The position numbers and the translations under genes are program-made. The notes beneath the pieces were generated by a model that was given only the letters and a program-made list of their open reading frames with translations, searched no databases and was not told the DNA's origin. Shown here in pieces: positions 1 to 6,591 of a DNA stretch of 12,459 nucleotides. Within the stretch, counting starts at the first letter, position 1; every line of letters begins with the position of its first letter. Source of the DNA: Oscillospiraceae bacterium (GTDB lineage Bacteria; Bacillota; Clostridia; Oscillospirales; Oscillospiraceae); NCBI GenBank assembly GCA_009785655.1, contig WQVW01000021.1:1-12459 (forward strand). The letters run 5' to 3'.

Positions 1-1
1 A

Positions 2-1333
2 CAATTTATTCAAAACGCCGCCGACCAGGCCGGGATTGTCCGCGGATATACAAAGCTGAATTACGAGTACCGCAGCGGGCAGAACATCCAGCAGATGACG
101 TATCGCGCGCTGCAAATCGCTGAAAGTGAGCCCGGCGGCCCGGTCTATATGACAGCGACGCGTGAGGTTTTGGAGGAAGCGGGCGTTGATATCAACGCGG
201 ATCTACGTCTGTGGGGCAAAGTTTCGCCACTGGCATTGGATGATGATGCAGTAAAGCGCCTGACTGATGCGCTGACCCGCGCGAAAAAGCCGCTGATTAT
301 CGCGTCTTATCTGGGGCGGAACACAGAATCGGTCGGGGAGCTTGTAAAGCTTGCAGAGAAGCTCGCGATTCCTGTTGTGGAAGTAAACGAGCAGGCGTAC
401 ATGAACTTCCCCGGTGACAATCCGCTGCACCTGGGATTTGATTCGCATGACTTGATTGCAGACACGGATTTGGTACTTGTAATAGACTGCGATTTGCCGT
501 GGATACCATCACGCGCCGTACCCACAGAGGATTGCCGTGTGTTTTATCTGGACGCTGATCCGTTGAAAGCGGATATACCGCTATGGTACATCAAAGCGGA
601 ACGCCTCATGCGGGCGGATTCATACACCGCACTCTGGCAGATCAATGCGGCGTTGGCTTCCGCTGTGACAGATGCGGCGATTATAGAAACGAGACGGGCA
701 ACAATCCACAACATGCATAAACAACAGCGAGAGCGTTGGCTCGCCGAGGCATCAGCGGCAGAGAATCACATAACACCGGAGTTCCTGACCATGTGTGTGC
801 GGGAGATTATCGATGACGATACTGTGATACTTAACGAAACGATCACAAACCGCGTACCGACAGATCGGCTGCTGCCACGGAACAAACCGGGGACGCTGTT
901 CTCGAACGGCGCAAGCTCATTGGGTTGGCATGGCGGCGCGGCGGTGGGCATGAAGCTGGCGTGTCCGGATAAAGACATCGTCGCCCTCTGTGGGGACGGG
1001 ACGTATATCTTCTCCTGCCCGACAGCGGTGCATTGGATGGCGGCGAAATACAACACGCCGTTTATGACAGTGATATACAACAATCAAGGCTGGAATGCCC
1101 CGAAACAAATCACAACACGGCAGCACCCGGACGGATACGCCGTGAGAGATAACAACTTTTGGACGCGCCTAAATCCTCCCGCAAGACTTGATCTGGTGGC
1201 TGAAGCCGCAGGCGGAGCGTTCGCCAGAACGGTCGAAGATCCGAAAGCGTTGAGGCAAGCATTGGCAGAGGGCAGGGAAGCCGTCCGGCAAGGCAGGGCG
1301 GCTGTGATAAACGTCATATTGCCGGGAGTGTAG
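2..1333 (+). CDS. Thiamine-diphosphate enzyme, acetolactate synthase large-subunit family (5' partial)
   Basis: The frame is open from base 2, so the gene starts before the window; 443 residues are visible. Family members are about 550-600 residues, so much of the N-terminal PYR domain, including its catalytic Glu, is missing. The visible part runs from the end of the PYR domain (GGPVYMTATREVLEE), through a central Rossmann-like domain (AKKPLIIASYLGRN, then DLVLVIDCDLPW), to the C-terminal PP domain. The PP domain has the Mg-TPP motif GDG (992-1000), then 26 residues, then NN (1079-1084), the canonical spacing. Such enzymes join or decarboxylate 2-keto acids in the cytoplasm. The substrate cannot be read from sequence, and no ilvN-like small subunit follows, so a true biosynthetic acetolactate synthase is not assured. 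The internal ATG at 95 is not the start, because homologous-looking sequence continues upstream of it. The TAG stop lies inside a hairpin. Confidence 0.88.
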   Translation, partial: QFIQNAADQAGIVRGYTKLNYEYRSGQNIQQMTYRALQIAESEPGGPVYMTATREVLEEAGVDINADLRLWGKVSPLALDDDAVKRLTDALTRAKKPLIIASYLGRNTESVGELVKLAEKLAIPVVEVNEQAYMNFPGDNPLHLGFDSHDLIADTDLVLVIDCDLPWIPSRAVPTEDCRVFYLDADPLKADIPLWYIKAERLMRADSYTALWQINAALASAVTDAAIIETRRATIHNMHKQQRERWLAEASAAENHITPEFLTMCVREIIDDDTVILNETITNRVPTDRLLPRNKPGTLFSNGASSLGWHGGAAVGMKLACPDKDIVALCGDGTYIFSCPTAVHWMAAKYNTPFMTVIYNNQGWNAPKQITTRQHPDGYAVRDNNFWTRLNPPARLDLVAEAAGGAFARTVEDPKALRQALAEGREAVRQGRAAVINVILPGV

Positions 1334-1355
1334 GGGTGGATGGTAATCCACCCCT
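1332..1355 (+). other. Perfect hairpin overlapping the stop codon of the TPP enzyme
   Basis: The 9-bp arms AGGGGTGGA (1332-1340) and TCCACCCCT (1347-1355) enclose a 6-base loop. The hairpin starts inside the TAG stop. No T-tract follows, so this is not a standard intrinsic terminator; it may stabilise the mRNA 3' end or be a remnant of the palindromic repeat family seen elsewhere in the window. Direct repeats TTGCCGGGA (1319-1327 and 1359-1367) flank it exactly 40 bp apart. Confidence 0.5.
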
Positions 1356-1395
1356 GGCTTGCCGGGACGATTCTTACAAGAGGAAGTGTAAAGTA

Positions 1396-2146
1396 ATGTT
1401 AAACGAAATCAACAGCTACTATGAAAACTATGACGAAGAAGGCCGTTTATCTCGTGATTAAGATGCACATGGTGGAATATCTGACAACCATCCGTTACTT
1501 TGACCGGTTATTCGTGCCGGGCAGTCGGATTCTCGACGTCTGTGCCGGGGCGGGGAGATACTCGTTTTATCTTGCGGACAAGGGGCATATCGTGACAGCT
1601 TGTGACCTGGTGGAACATAATGTGGACATCATCAAAGCCAATCCGGACGCGGATAAATTGGCTGATATAGTTGTTTGCAATGCGCTTGCTCTGTCTCGGT
1701 TTGAGGATAGCAGCTTTGACGTTGCGCTGTGCATGGGCGCATTGTACCATTTGGGGAAAAATAAACAGCAAGCGGTATCTGAATGTGTGCGCGTATGCAA
1801 ACCTGGCGGGATTGTCGTGCTTGCGTATATCACGAGGACAGGTGCGGTGCTGGCGAATATCAATGAGGATGCCAGCAATATGGATGCATTGTTGAAGATG
1901 ATGGACGATACAGATGAGAGCATTTTCTTTAACCTGTGGCCGCATGAAATGGATGATATCGCGGAAAAATGCGGGTTGGAACGTATGCACCATGTCGGAA
2001 CCGATATGATATATCCGGTTTCCGTGAAGCTGAACGACGCCAGTGAGGAAAGTTTTCAGAAATACATGGCGTTCCACCACCAAATCTGCGAAGACCCCAG
2101 CGTCCTCGGGGCGAGCATACATGGGTTATGGATCGGCAGGAAATAG
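1396..2146 (+). CDS. Class I SAM-dependent methyltransferase, frameshifted near the N-terminus
   Basis: The gene begins at ATG 1396 after the ribosome binding site AAGAGGAAG (1378-1386). It encodes MLNEINSYYENYDEEGRLSRD and then hits TAA at 1459-1461. Dropping one T at 1458/1459 continues the protein in the next frame as KMHMVEYLTTIRYFD, which fits the N-terminus I recall for this methyltransferase group. The repaired protein is about 249 residues. The SAM-binding glycine motif is ILDVCAGAGRYS, followed by an acidic strand-2 end (TACDLVEHN), motif CNALALSRF, the strand-4 block FDVALCMGALYHL and KPGGIVVLAY. It should transfer a methyl group from SAM to an unknown small molecule or protein. An unshifted call would start at ATG 1421 and lack the real N-terminus. 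The shift could be a true mutation or a one-base sequence error. The gene may be co-transcribed with the TPP enzyme 62 bp upstream. Confidence 0.82.
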
Positions 2147-2147
2147 T

Positions 2148-2175
2148 AAAGCGGCGGTAGTTACCCGCCGCTTTT
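2148..2175 (+). terminator. Intrinsic terminator after the methyltransferase gene
   Basis: The arms AAAGCGGCGG (2148-2157) and CCGCCGCTTT (2165-2174) enclose a 7-base loop and are followed by a short T run. It sits 1 base after the methyltransferase stop. Confidence 0.8.
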
Positions 2176-2176
2176 A

Positions 2177-2247
2177 TGTAGGGACGACCGCCCCGGTCAT
2201 CCGTTTTTTGAATTGTCCACGGACGGTCGAGGGCGACCGTCCCTACA
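2177..2247. repeat. 71-bp MITE-like inverted-repeat element between convergent genes
   Basis: The ends are inverted copies: TGTAGGGACGACCGCCC at the left and, read on the other strand, TGTAGGGACGGTCGCCC at the right, 15 of 17 identical. Each half also folds by itself. The left half is GGACGACC (2182-2189) with GGTCATCC (2195-2202), one mismatch. The right half is a perfect 9-bp hairpin, GGACGGTCG (2221-2229) with CGACCGTCC (2234-2242), around a 4-base loop. The right end supplies the TAG stop of the hydrolase gene. The architecture matches the element at 6015-6110. No target-site duplication or transposase is visible. Confidence 0.65.
2182..2209 (+). terminator. Second, element-borne terminator-like hairpin
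   Basis: The left half of the inverted-repeat element forms an 8-bp stem with one mismatch, then G and six T residues (2204-2209). It would act as a back-up terminator for plus-strand transcripts entering the convergent hydrolase gene. Confidence 0.5.
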
Positions 2248-3136
2248 GATGTTTATCCAAAAAACCGAATATCCGCTCAACGCTTTCCTCACCGGCGTAA
2301 CCGGGGTCGGCGTGCAGGAACTCTTCGCTTAAATCCAGCTCCGTCTCAACGCCCAGGGATTGGAGCTTTTCGTATAACTCCACCGCCTGCTGATACGGGA
2401 TTATTGGGTCATGTCTCCCGTGCTGGCTCAGTACCGGCGGGACATCGGGGTGAACGTTGTCAATCGGGTTGGCGAAACGCACAAGATTGGGAATCAGCGT
2501 CGGATCAACGCCGAGCAGGGTTTCAAGTATGCTCTTAGCTTCCGGGGATTGCGCGCGAGGAAATCCAGACTCGTCATAATGTGTGTGCGTTTTGGTAAAA
2601 TCAGTCGGCCCGAATTGGTTCACCACGGCTTTCACAGTGCAGGAGGGTTCACCGGGTGCGTTGTCAAAGCCTGGCTGATCTTGTGTGAACGCGGCCATCA
2701 TCGCCAGATACGCCCCGGCCGATGCGCCGCAGAGTGCCGTGCGGGAAGCGTCCAGCAAATACGTCTCTGCATTTTGCGCGACCCAGTGCAATGCGGACTT
2801 GATGTCGAACAAGTTTTCAGGATACAGCACAGCCGGGCAGAACCTGTAGTTCAGGCTGATCACCGCGTATCCGCGATTCACACCGCCGATAAACGGAACA
2901 ACCTGTACGTCGCCCTTGTCGCCGCGTATAAATCCGCCGCCGTGGGCAAAGATTACCACCGGGAACGGCCCGTCCCCCTCGTTCGGCAGATAGATATCGA
3001 GTGTCTGGCGCGGATCTTCGCCATACGGGCAGTTTAAAAATTTGCGCCTGATATCGGAAATGTCTAACGTCAGTTCACCCAGGCGGGCGAACATTCTTTC
3101 AACCTCGTGAGGCGGCATCAACTTAATTTCATCCAT
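2243..3136 (-). CDS. Alpha/beta-hydrolase, esterase/lipase (HSL/BD-FAE-like)
   Basis: This 297-residue protein has the layout of carboxylesterases of the hormone-sensitive-lipase-like group. The oxyanion-hole motif HGGGF is at residues 65-69, the nucleophile elbow GASAG at 137-141 (Ser139), the likely acid is Asp243 in GRHDPIIP, and the likely base is His275 in FLHADPGY. It is probably a cytoplasmic hydrolase of small acyl or acetyl esters, since no signal peptide is seen; the substrate is unknown. The start ATG is preceded at some distance by GGAAAGGA (about 13 bases), a less than ideal spacing. It lies 76 bp downstream of the aldo/keto reductase gene on the same strand with no terminator between them, so the two are probably co-transcribed. 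Its stop codon lies in the right arm of a palindromic repeat. Confidence 0.9.
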   Translation of the reverse strand: MDEIKLMPPHEVERMFARLGELTLDISDIRRKFLNCPYGEDPRQTLDIYLPNEGDGPFPVVIFAHGGGFIRGDKGDVQVVPFIGGVNRGYAVISLNYRFCPAVLYPENLFDIKSALHWVAQNAETYLLDASRTALCGASAGAYLAMMAAFTQDQPGFDNAPGEPSCTVKAVVNQFGPTDFTKTHTHYDESGFPRAQSPEAKSILETLLGVDPTLIPNLVRFANPIDNVHPDVPPVLSQHGRHDPIIPYQQAVELYEKLQSLGVETELDLSEEFLHADPGYAGEESVERIFGFLDKHL

Positions 3137-3212
3137 GGTTTGAATAAATTCCTTTCCGCGGTATTCAGCTATCCTGCGGCCATGCTGTCTTTATTCGGGG
3201 GACATTTTTGAT

Positions 3213-4307
3213 TTAATCAAACAGTTCGGAGAGTTTATTAAGTACGGATACGATTTCAAGCTTTTGCGGGCAAGCTTCTTCACACGCACGGCAACCAACG
3301 CAATCTTTCGCGGAGGCACCCCAGTGGCCGGCCATTCGGTATGCGTGTTCTACATTGTTTGTCGTGTTGTATACCAGATAGTTGTTGTAAATATCTATCA
3401 TTGACGGAATCGCGATTTTTGCGGGGCAATCTTCGCAATAATTGCAGCCGGTGCATTCGACACGCGGAATGGAATGGAAGATGTCCACAGCCCGTGCAAC
3501 CGCCGCCTGCTCGTCCGTTGACAGCGGTTTAAAATCTTCAAATGTCTTGATATTGTCCTGCATTTGCGCAAACGTGCTCATACCGCTTAATGATACGGAA
3601 ACGCCCTCCAGTCCGGCGGCGTATCTCATCGCCCAGGATGCCGCAGAGGCATCGGGGTTCAACGCTTTCAGCGCGGCAGTTGCGGGGTTGTCTTCAGATG
3701 CCAGCATACCGCCCTTGATCGGCTCCATAATAAAGATCGGCACATTGTGTTTGCGGGCAATTTCATAAATCTCGCGCGACTCAACTTTCGGATTCTCCCA
3801 GTCGATGTAATTGATTTGCAGCTGAACGAAATCCACATACGGATGCCTTGTCAGTATTTCGTCCAAATCCGCCGGTGTGCTGTGGAATGAGAAGCCTATC
3901 TTTTTGACGGTGCCTTTGGCTTTCAAGTCTTTGATAAATTCCCACGCACCCCAGCCTTCGCCGCGTTCAATGGATGTCTCCAAATTAAGCCCATGCAACA
4001 TGTAGTAGTCGATATAATCAACGCCAAGATCTGTCAGAGAGGAATTGAATTGCTCTGGAATTTCCTTTTCAGATTGCATTACGCGCAGATTGAGCTTGGT
4101 GGCCACTTTGAACTTTTCGCGCGGATAACGCTTGACCACAGTGTCTCTCACAACCCATTCTGTTCTGTATACGAAAGCGGTGTCAAAATGGTCACCGCCG
4201 CTTTCGATAAATGCATCGACCATTTGGTTTATTTGCGCCATATCAAAATCTTCACCATTGCGCGGAAGCCGCATGAAACCGAAGCCAAGTTTTTTCATCT
4301 CGTTCAT
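3213..4307 (-). CDS. Aldo/keto reductase with C-terminal 2[4Fe-4S] ferredoxin domain
   Basis: This 364-residue protein fuses an AKR TIM barrel to a bacterial-ferredoxin-type domain. The barrel starts with LGFGFMRLP and carries the expected tetrad Asp42, Tyr47 (FDTAFVY), Lys71 (ATKLN) and His105 (MLHGL). The C-terminal part has eight cysteines in two clusters, CTGCNYCEDCP (Cys285, 288, 291, 294) and CVGCRACEEACP (Cys336, 339, 342, 346), fit to bind two [4Fe-4S] clusters. Such fusions are common in anaerobic Clostridia and are thought to be cytoplasmic oxidoreductases; the substrate and electron donor are unknown. I chose ATG 4307 rather than the in-frame ATG at 4328. AAGGAG lies 9 bases before 4307, inside the would-be longer coding region, and a TATAAT box at 4337-4342 puts transcription start close to 4328. 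Confidence 0.9.
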   Translation of the reverse strand: MNEMKKLGFGFMRLPRNGEDFDMAQINQMVDAFIESGGDHFDTAFVYRTEWVVRDTVVKRYPREKFKVATKLNLRVMQSEKEIPEQFNSSLTDLGVDYIDYYMLHGLNLETSIERGEGWGAWEFIKDLKAKGTVKKIGFSFHSTPADLDEILTRHPYVDFVQLQINYIDWENPKVESREIYEIARKHNVPIFIMEPIKGGMLASEDNPATAALKALNPDASAASWAMRYAAGLEGVSVSLSGMSTFAQMQDNIKTFEDFKPLSTDEQAAVARAVDIFHSIPRVECTGCNYCEDCPAKIAIPSMIDIYNNYLVYNTTNNVEHAYRMAGHWGASAKDCVGCRACEEACPQKLEIVSVLNKLSELFD

Positions 4308-4336
4308 TTTAGCAAACTCCTTAGTCATTTTTTGCT

Positions 4337-4365
4337 ATTATACATTCTTCTTTCGGATTTTGGAA
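4337..4365 (-). promoter_or_regulatory. Sigma-A-type promoter for the aldo/keto reductase gene
   Basis: Read on the minus strand, TTCCAA (4360-4365) is followed by a 17-base spacer and a perfect TATAAT (4337-4342). The -35 matches only 3 of 6 consensus bases. It overlaps the last codons of the flippase gene and leaves a short leader containing AAGGAG before ATG 4307. Confidence 0.55.
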
Positions 4366-5918
4366 GCGTTTTTGGTGAATTTCCCCTGAAAACCGAAAAG
4401 TGACTGAATCCACGCCAAATCCTGCGTGTCGATCGAGGATGTGGTCGCCAAAAAAGCAATGTAAATTACGACAGATAACACGATATGTAAAGTAACGGAT
4501 GCCGTACCGGAATCCAACGGCAACCCAAGCCGCCGCAATAAAAAGACAGCGACACTGACAGCACCCGCCGCGCAGAACACGGATTTTATGATGCTAATAA
4601 CAGAAAATCTTATTTTAGTAATCCTGGACAGCCGATGCAGACTCAGTGAGAAATTGAACACCTCAGTAAACCCAATCATAAACAGATATCCCATGACAGC
4701 AAATGTTGGCAAAAGAAAATAGACAAGCAAAACGCTGATCAACGAGTCAACGATATTCACCTTCATGGAATATATCTGCTGCCCCAGTCCGCGCAGCATA
4801 CCATCAGTCAGACTGTCGAGGTACATGATCGGCATCAGCAAAGACAATATGCGTATATAACGCCCCACGTCGGTATTGTCGTAGATTGAGTAACCGATTT
4901 CCCCGGAAAACCGGAATAGAATCGCCGTCACGCCGATTGAAAATAAGAGACAAAGTCTCAGCGTCCGGCTTGTCAGGGCGGAGATGACATCTTGCTGATT
5001 GCGGACTTGCGCTTCAGTCAACGCCGGCACAAGCAATTCCGCCAGCGAATAGAACAGTGCCGATGGGAACATAATCACAGGGAAGACCATGCCCTGCACA
5101 ATGCCGTAATCAGCCAAAGCTTGCTCCGCCGATGCGCCGGATCTTCGCAATCCGCGCGGGATAAGCAGGTTTTGAATGGTAGACAGTGCCGTGCGGGCAT
5201 ATGCGGACAAGGCCAGCGGCAAAGAGATTTTCAGCATCCGATGTGTCATGCCGCCGGTGTTTCTGCGCAATCGTGGGAATTTGCGCACGTCGAACTTATA
5301 CAGCAAGTATAGAAAAATAAACGAACAGACTTCACCCAGTGTGCCGCCCATGACGATCATTGCACAGGCCGTTCGCAAATCGTAGCTGTAGCCAATCGAC
5401 AACGCCGTGACGACAAATGAGATACGGATAACCTGCTCAACAATCTGCACAGACGCTGACTTTATCACTCTGCTGACTGCGGTAAAATACCCCGCCAGCA
5501 CGGCCGACAATGAAAACGCCGGGAGACTCAGTGCCAGCAGTCTCAAGGAGAGTATCGTCCTGTCGTCGCCAATGATTGTGCCGCCGATATAATCCGCGCC
5601 GAACCACATCGCGGCCATCGCGGCAGTACCGAAAGCAGCGGAGTAAATCAAACACCTTCGCACGGCGGGCTTCACGCCGCCGGGATTATTTTTGCCGAGT
5701 TCTTCCGACACAAGCCTGGTCGTTGCGAACCGTATGCCGGACAATGCAAATGTTGTGGACAGCATACTCACCGACATGATCAGTTGGAAAAGCCCGATCC
5801 CGGCGGCACCGATGGTTCTGGACAAATAGACTTGAAAAGCCATGCCCACCGTGCGCATCAGGAATGCCGTGGCGGTCAATAAAATCGTATTATACAGCAT
5901 CGTTTTGCCGCGCTTCAT
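4338..5918 (-). CDS. SpoVB/MurJ-family polysaccharide or lipid-linked precursor flippase
   Basis: This 526-residue, strongly hydrophobic protein has the repeated membrane segments of the MOP/MATE-type exporters (polysaccharide biosynthesis family). The N-terminus LYNTILLTATAFLMRTVGM followed by YLSRTIGAAGIGLFQLIMSV resembles the start of SpoVB-like proteins, and the length is close to that of B. subtilis SpoVB (about 518). Members move lipid-linked sugar precursors across the cytoplasmic membrane; SpoVB is needed for spore cortex peptidoglycan. Whether this copy serves the cortex, vegetative wall or a surface polysaccharide cannot be decided. The start at 5918 has GGGGGA five bases upstream; a second in-frame ATG six codons later (MLYN) is possible. 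It is probably transcribed on its own. The spo0A neighbourhood makes a sporulation role attractive, but two unrelated-looking genes and a repeat intervene. Confidence 0.85.
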   Translation of the reverse strand: MKRGKTMLYNTILLTATAFLMRTVGMAFQVYLSRTIGAAGIGLFQLIMSVSMLSTTFALSGIRFATTRLVSEELGKNNPGGVKPAVRRCLIYSAAFGTAAMAAMWFGADYIGGTIIGDDRTILSLRLLALSLPAFSLSAVLAGYFTAVSRVIKSASVQIVEQVIRISFVVTALSIGYSYDLRTACAMIVMGGTLGEVCSFIFLYLLYKFDVRKFPRLRRNTGGMTHRMLKISLPLALSAYARTALSTIQNLLIPRGLRRSGASAEQALADYGIVQGMVFPVIMFPSALFYSLAELLVPALTEAQVRNQQDVISALTSRTLRLCLLFSIGVTAILFRFSGEIGYSIYDNTDVGRYIRILSLLMPIMYLDSLTDGMLRGLGQQIYSMKVNIVDSLISVLLVYFLLPTFAVMGYLFMIGFTEVFNFSLSLHRLSRITKIRFSVISIIKSVFCAAGAVSVAVFLLRRLGLPLDSGTASVTLHIVLSVVIYIAFLATTSSIDTQDLAWIQSLFGFQGKFTKNASKIRKKNV

Positions 5919-6014
5919 AGCAATCCCCCAAACATGGCGTAAAATGGACTGCTATAATCATATGCGGCACAGACGTGGCGACATGTCCGAAAATTTTGGG
6001 AAAACCGCACCCCC

Positions 6015-6110
6015 TGCAGGGGCACACACTGTGCGCCCGCGGATTCCACTGCGTCTATAAAAATGCGTTCAGGACTCAGGTACGGCGGGCGAACACCGCT
6101 CGCCCCTACA
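6015..6110. repeat. 96-bp MITE-like inverted-repeat element
   Basis: The left end reads TGCAGGGGCACACACTGTG (from 6015) and closes with CGCCCGCGG. The right end, read on the minus strand from 6110, is TGTAGGGGCGAGCG and closes with CGCCCGCCG. Each half forms its own hairpin: GGGGCACA with TGTGCGCCC on the left (one bulge), and GGGCGA (6087-6092) with TCGCCC (6100-6105) on the right. The layout repeats that at 2177-2247, with two inward-facing hairpin units around a short spacer. The right end supplies the TAG stop of the thioesterase gene (6106-6108). The 187 bp between the thioesterase and flippase genes hold little else; I see no clear promoter for the flippase there. Confidence 0.55.
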
Positions 6111-6516
6111 AGGCGGCTTTTTTTATCTTTTCGTACACATCAGGCAGATTTTCCTCAATATTATACGCCCTGCCGTCAGGGCCGACCCAGATGTGAAAAG
6201 TTTCGGCGGTGTTGATTACCTCGCCGGAGTCATTGAGAATCTCATACACAAGCTGAATTTTACGCGGCGCGAATGTTCCGATTTTTGTCACAACTGTCAG
6301 TGTTTGCGGGTAAGTTGCCGAGGCTTTGAACTGCAAATGCAGATCCACCACTGCCGGATTTACCGACAGCTTGTTCATGTCGCTGAATGAAAAACCCATC
6401 TCACGGAAAAAGTCCATTCGCGCGGATTCATACCACACGGGGTATATTGAGTGATGTACGACCTGCATCATATCGCAGTCGGGATACCGGACTTCAATTG
6501 TCGTTTTTGTTTGCAT
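6106..6516 (-). CDS. Hotdog-fold acyl-CoA thioesterase (4HBT/YbgC-like)
   Basis: This 136-residue protein has the typical length of single-domain hotdog thioesterases. The active-site segment RYPDCDMMQVVHHSIYPVWYE (residues 10-30) lines up with the YbgC pattern of Asp, then VV-H-NY, then a helix ending in ESAR; Asp15 is the probable catalytic residue. A mid-protein LQFKASATYPQTLTV and a C-terminal HIWVGPDGRAYNI fit the remaining sheet. It should hydrolyse acyl-CoA or acyl-ACP thioesters in the cytoplasm; chain preference is unknown. AAGGAGA lies a few bases upstream of the ATG. There is little room for a promoter between the spo0A terminator and this start, so it may depend on read-through from spo0A or on a promoter hidden in the spo0A 3' end. 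The last residues IKKAAL and the stop run into a palindromic repeat, so the C-terminus may have been reshaped. Confidence 0.88.
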   Translation of the reverse strand: MQTKTTIEVRYPDCDMMQVVHHSIYPVWYESARMDFFREMGFSFSDMNKLSVNPAVVDLHLQFKASATYPQTLTVVTKIGTFAPRKIQLVYEILNDSGEVINTAETFHIWVGPDGRAYNIEENLPDVYEKIKKAAL

Positions 6517-6538
6517 TTTTGCATCTCCTTCTCTCTAT

Positions 6539-6577
6539 AAAAATCATTAGGAATATGGCACAAGCCATATTCCTAAT
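6539..6577 (-). terminator. Intrinsic terminator after spo0A
   Basis: Perfect 14-bp arms ATTAGGAATATGGC (6546-6559) and GCCATATTCCTAAT (6564-6577) enclose a 4-base loop. Read on the minus strand, GATTTTTAT follows, giving a five-T run (6539-6543). It starts 14 bases after the spo0A stop and precedes the thioesterase ribosome binding site. Confidence 0.85.
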
Positions 6578-6591
6578 ATATGGAAAACAAG

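Noticed and set aside
1456..1465. Programmed +1 frameshift in the methyltransferase
   Set aside because: The site GAT-TAA-G offers no re-pairing of the P-site tRNA and no stimulatory signal; mutation or sequence error is simpler.
1508..2122. 204-codon minus-strand open frame
   Set aside because: Antisense to the methyltransferase, whose SAM-binding motifs are clear.
2411..3037. 208-codon plus-strand open frame
   Set aside because: Antisense shadow of the alpha/beta-hydrolase, which has a full set of catalytic motifs.
5953..5958. TATAAT on the plus strand
   Set aside because: No partner -35 of quality and no plus-strand gene downstream; the minus-strand flippase starts beside it.
6012..6022. 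CCCTGCAGGG as a stand-alone regulatory palindrome
   Set aside because: It sits at the edge of the inverted-repeat element and is explained by that element's end sequence.
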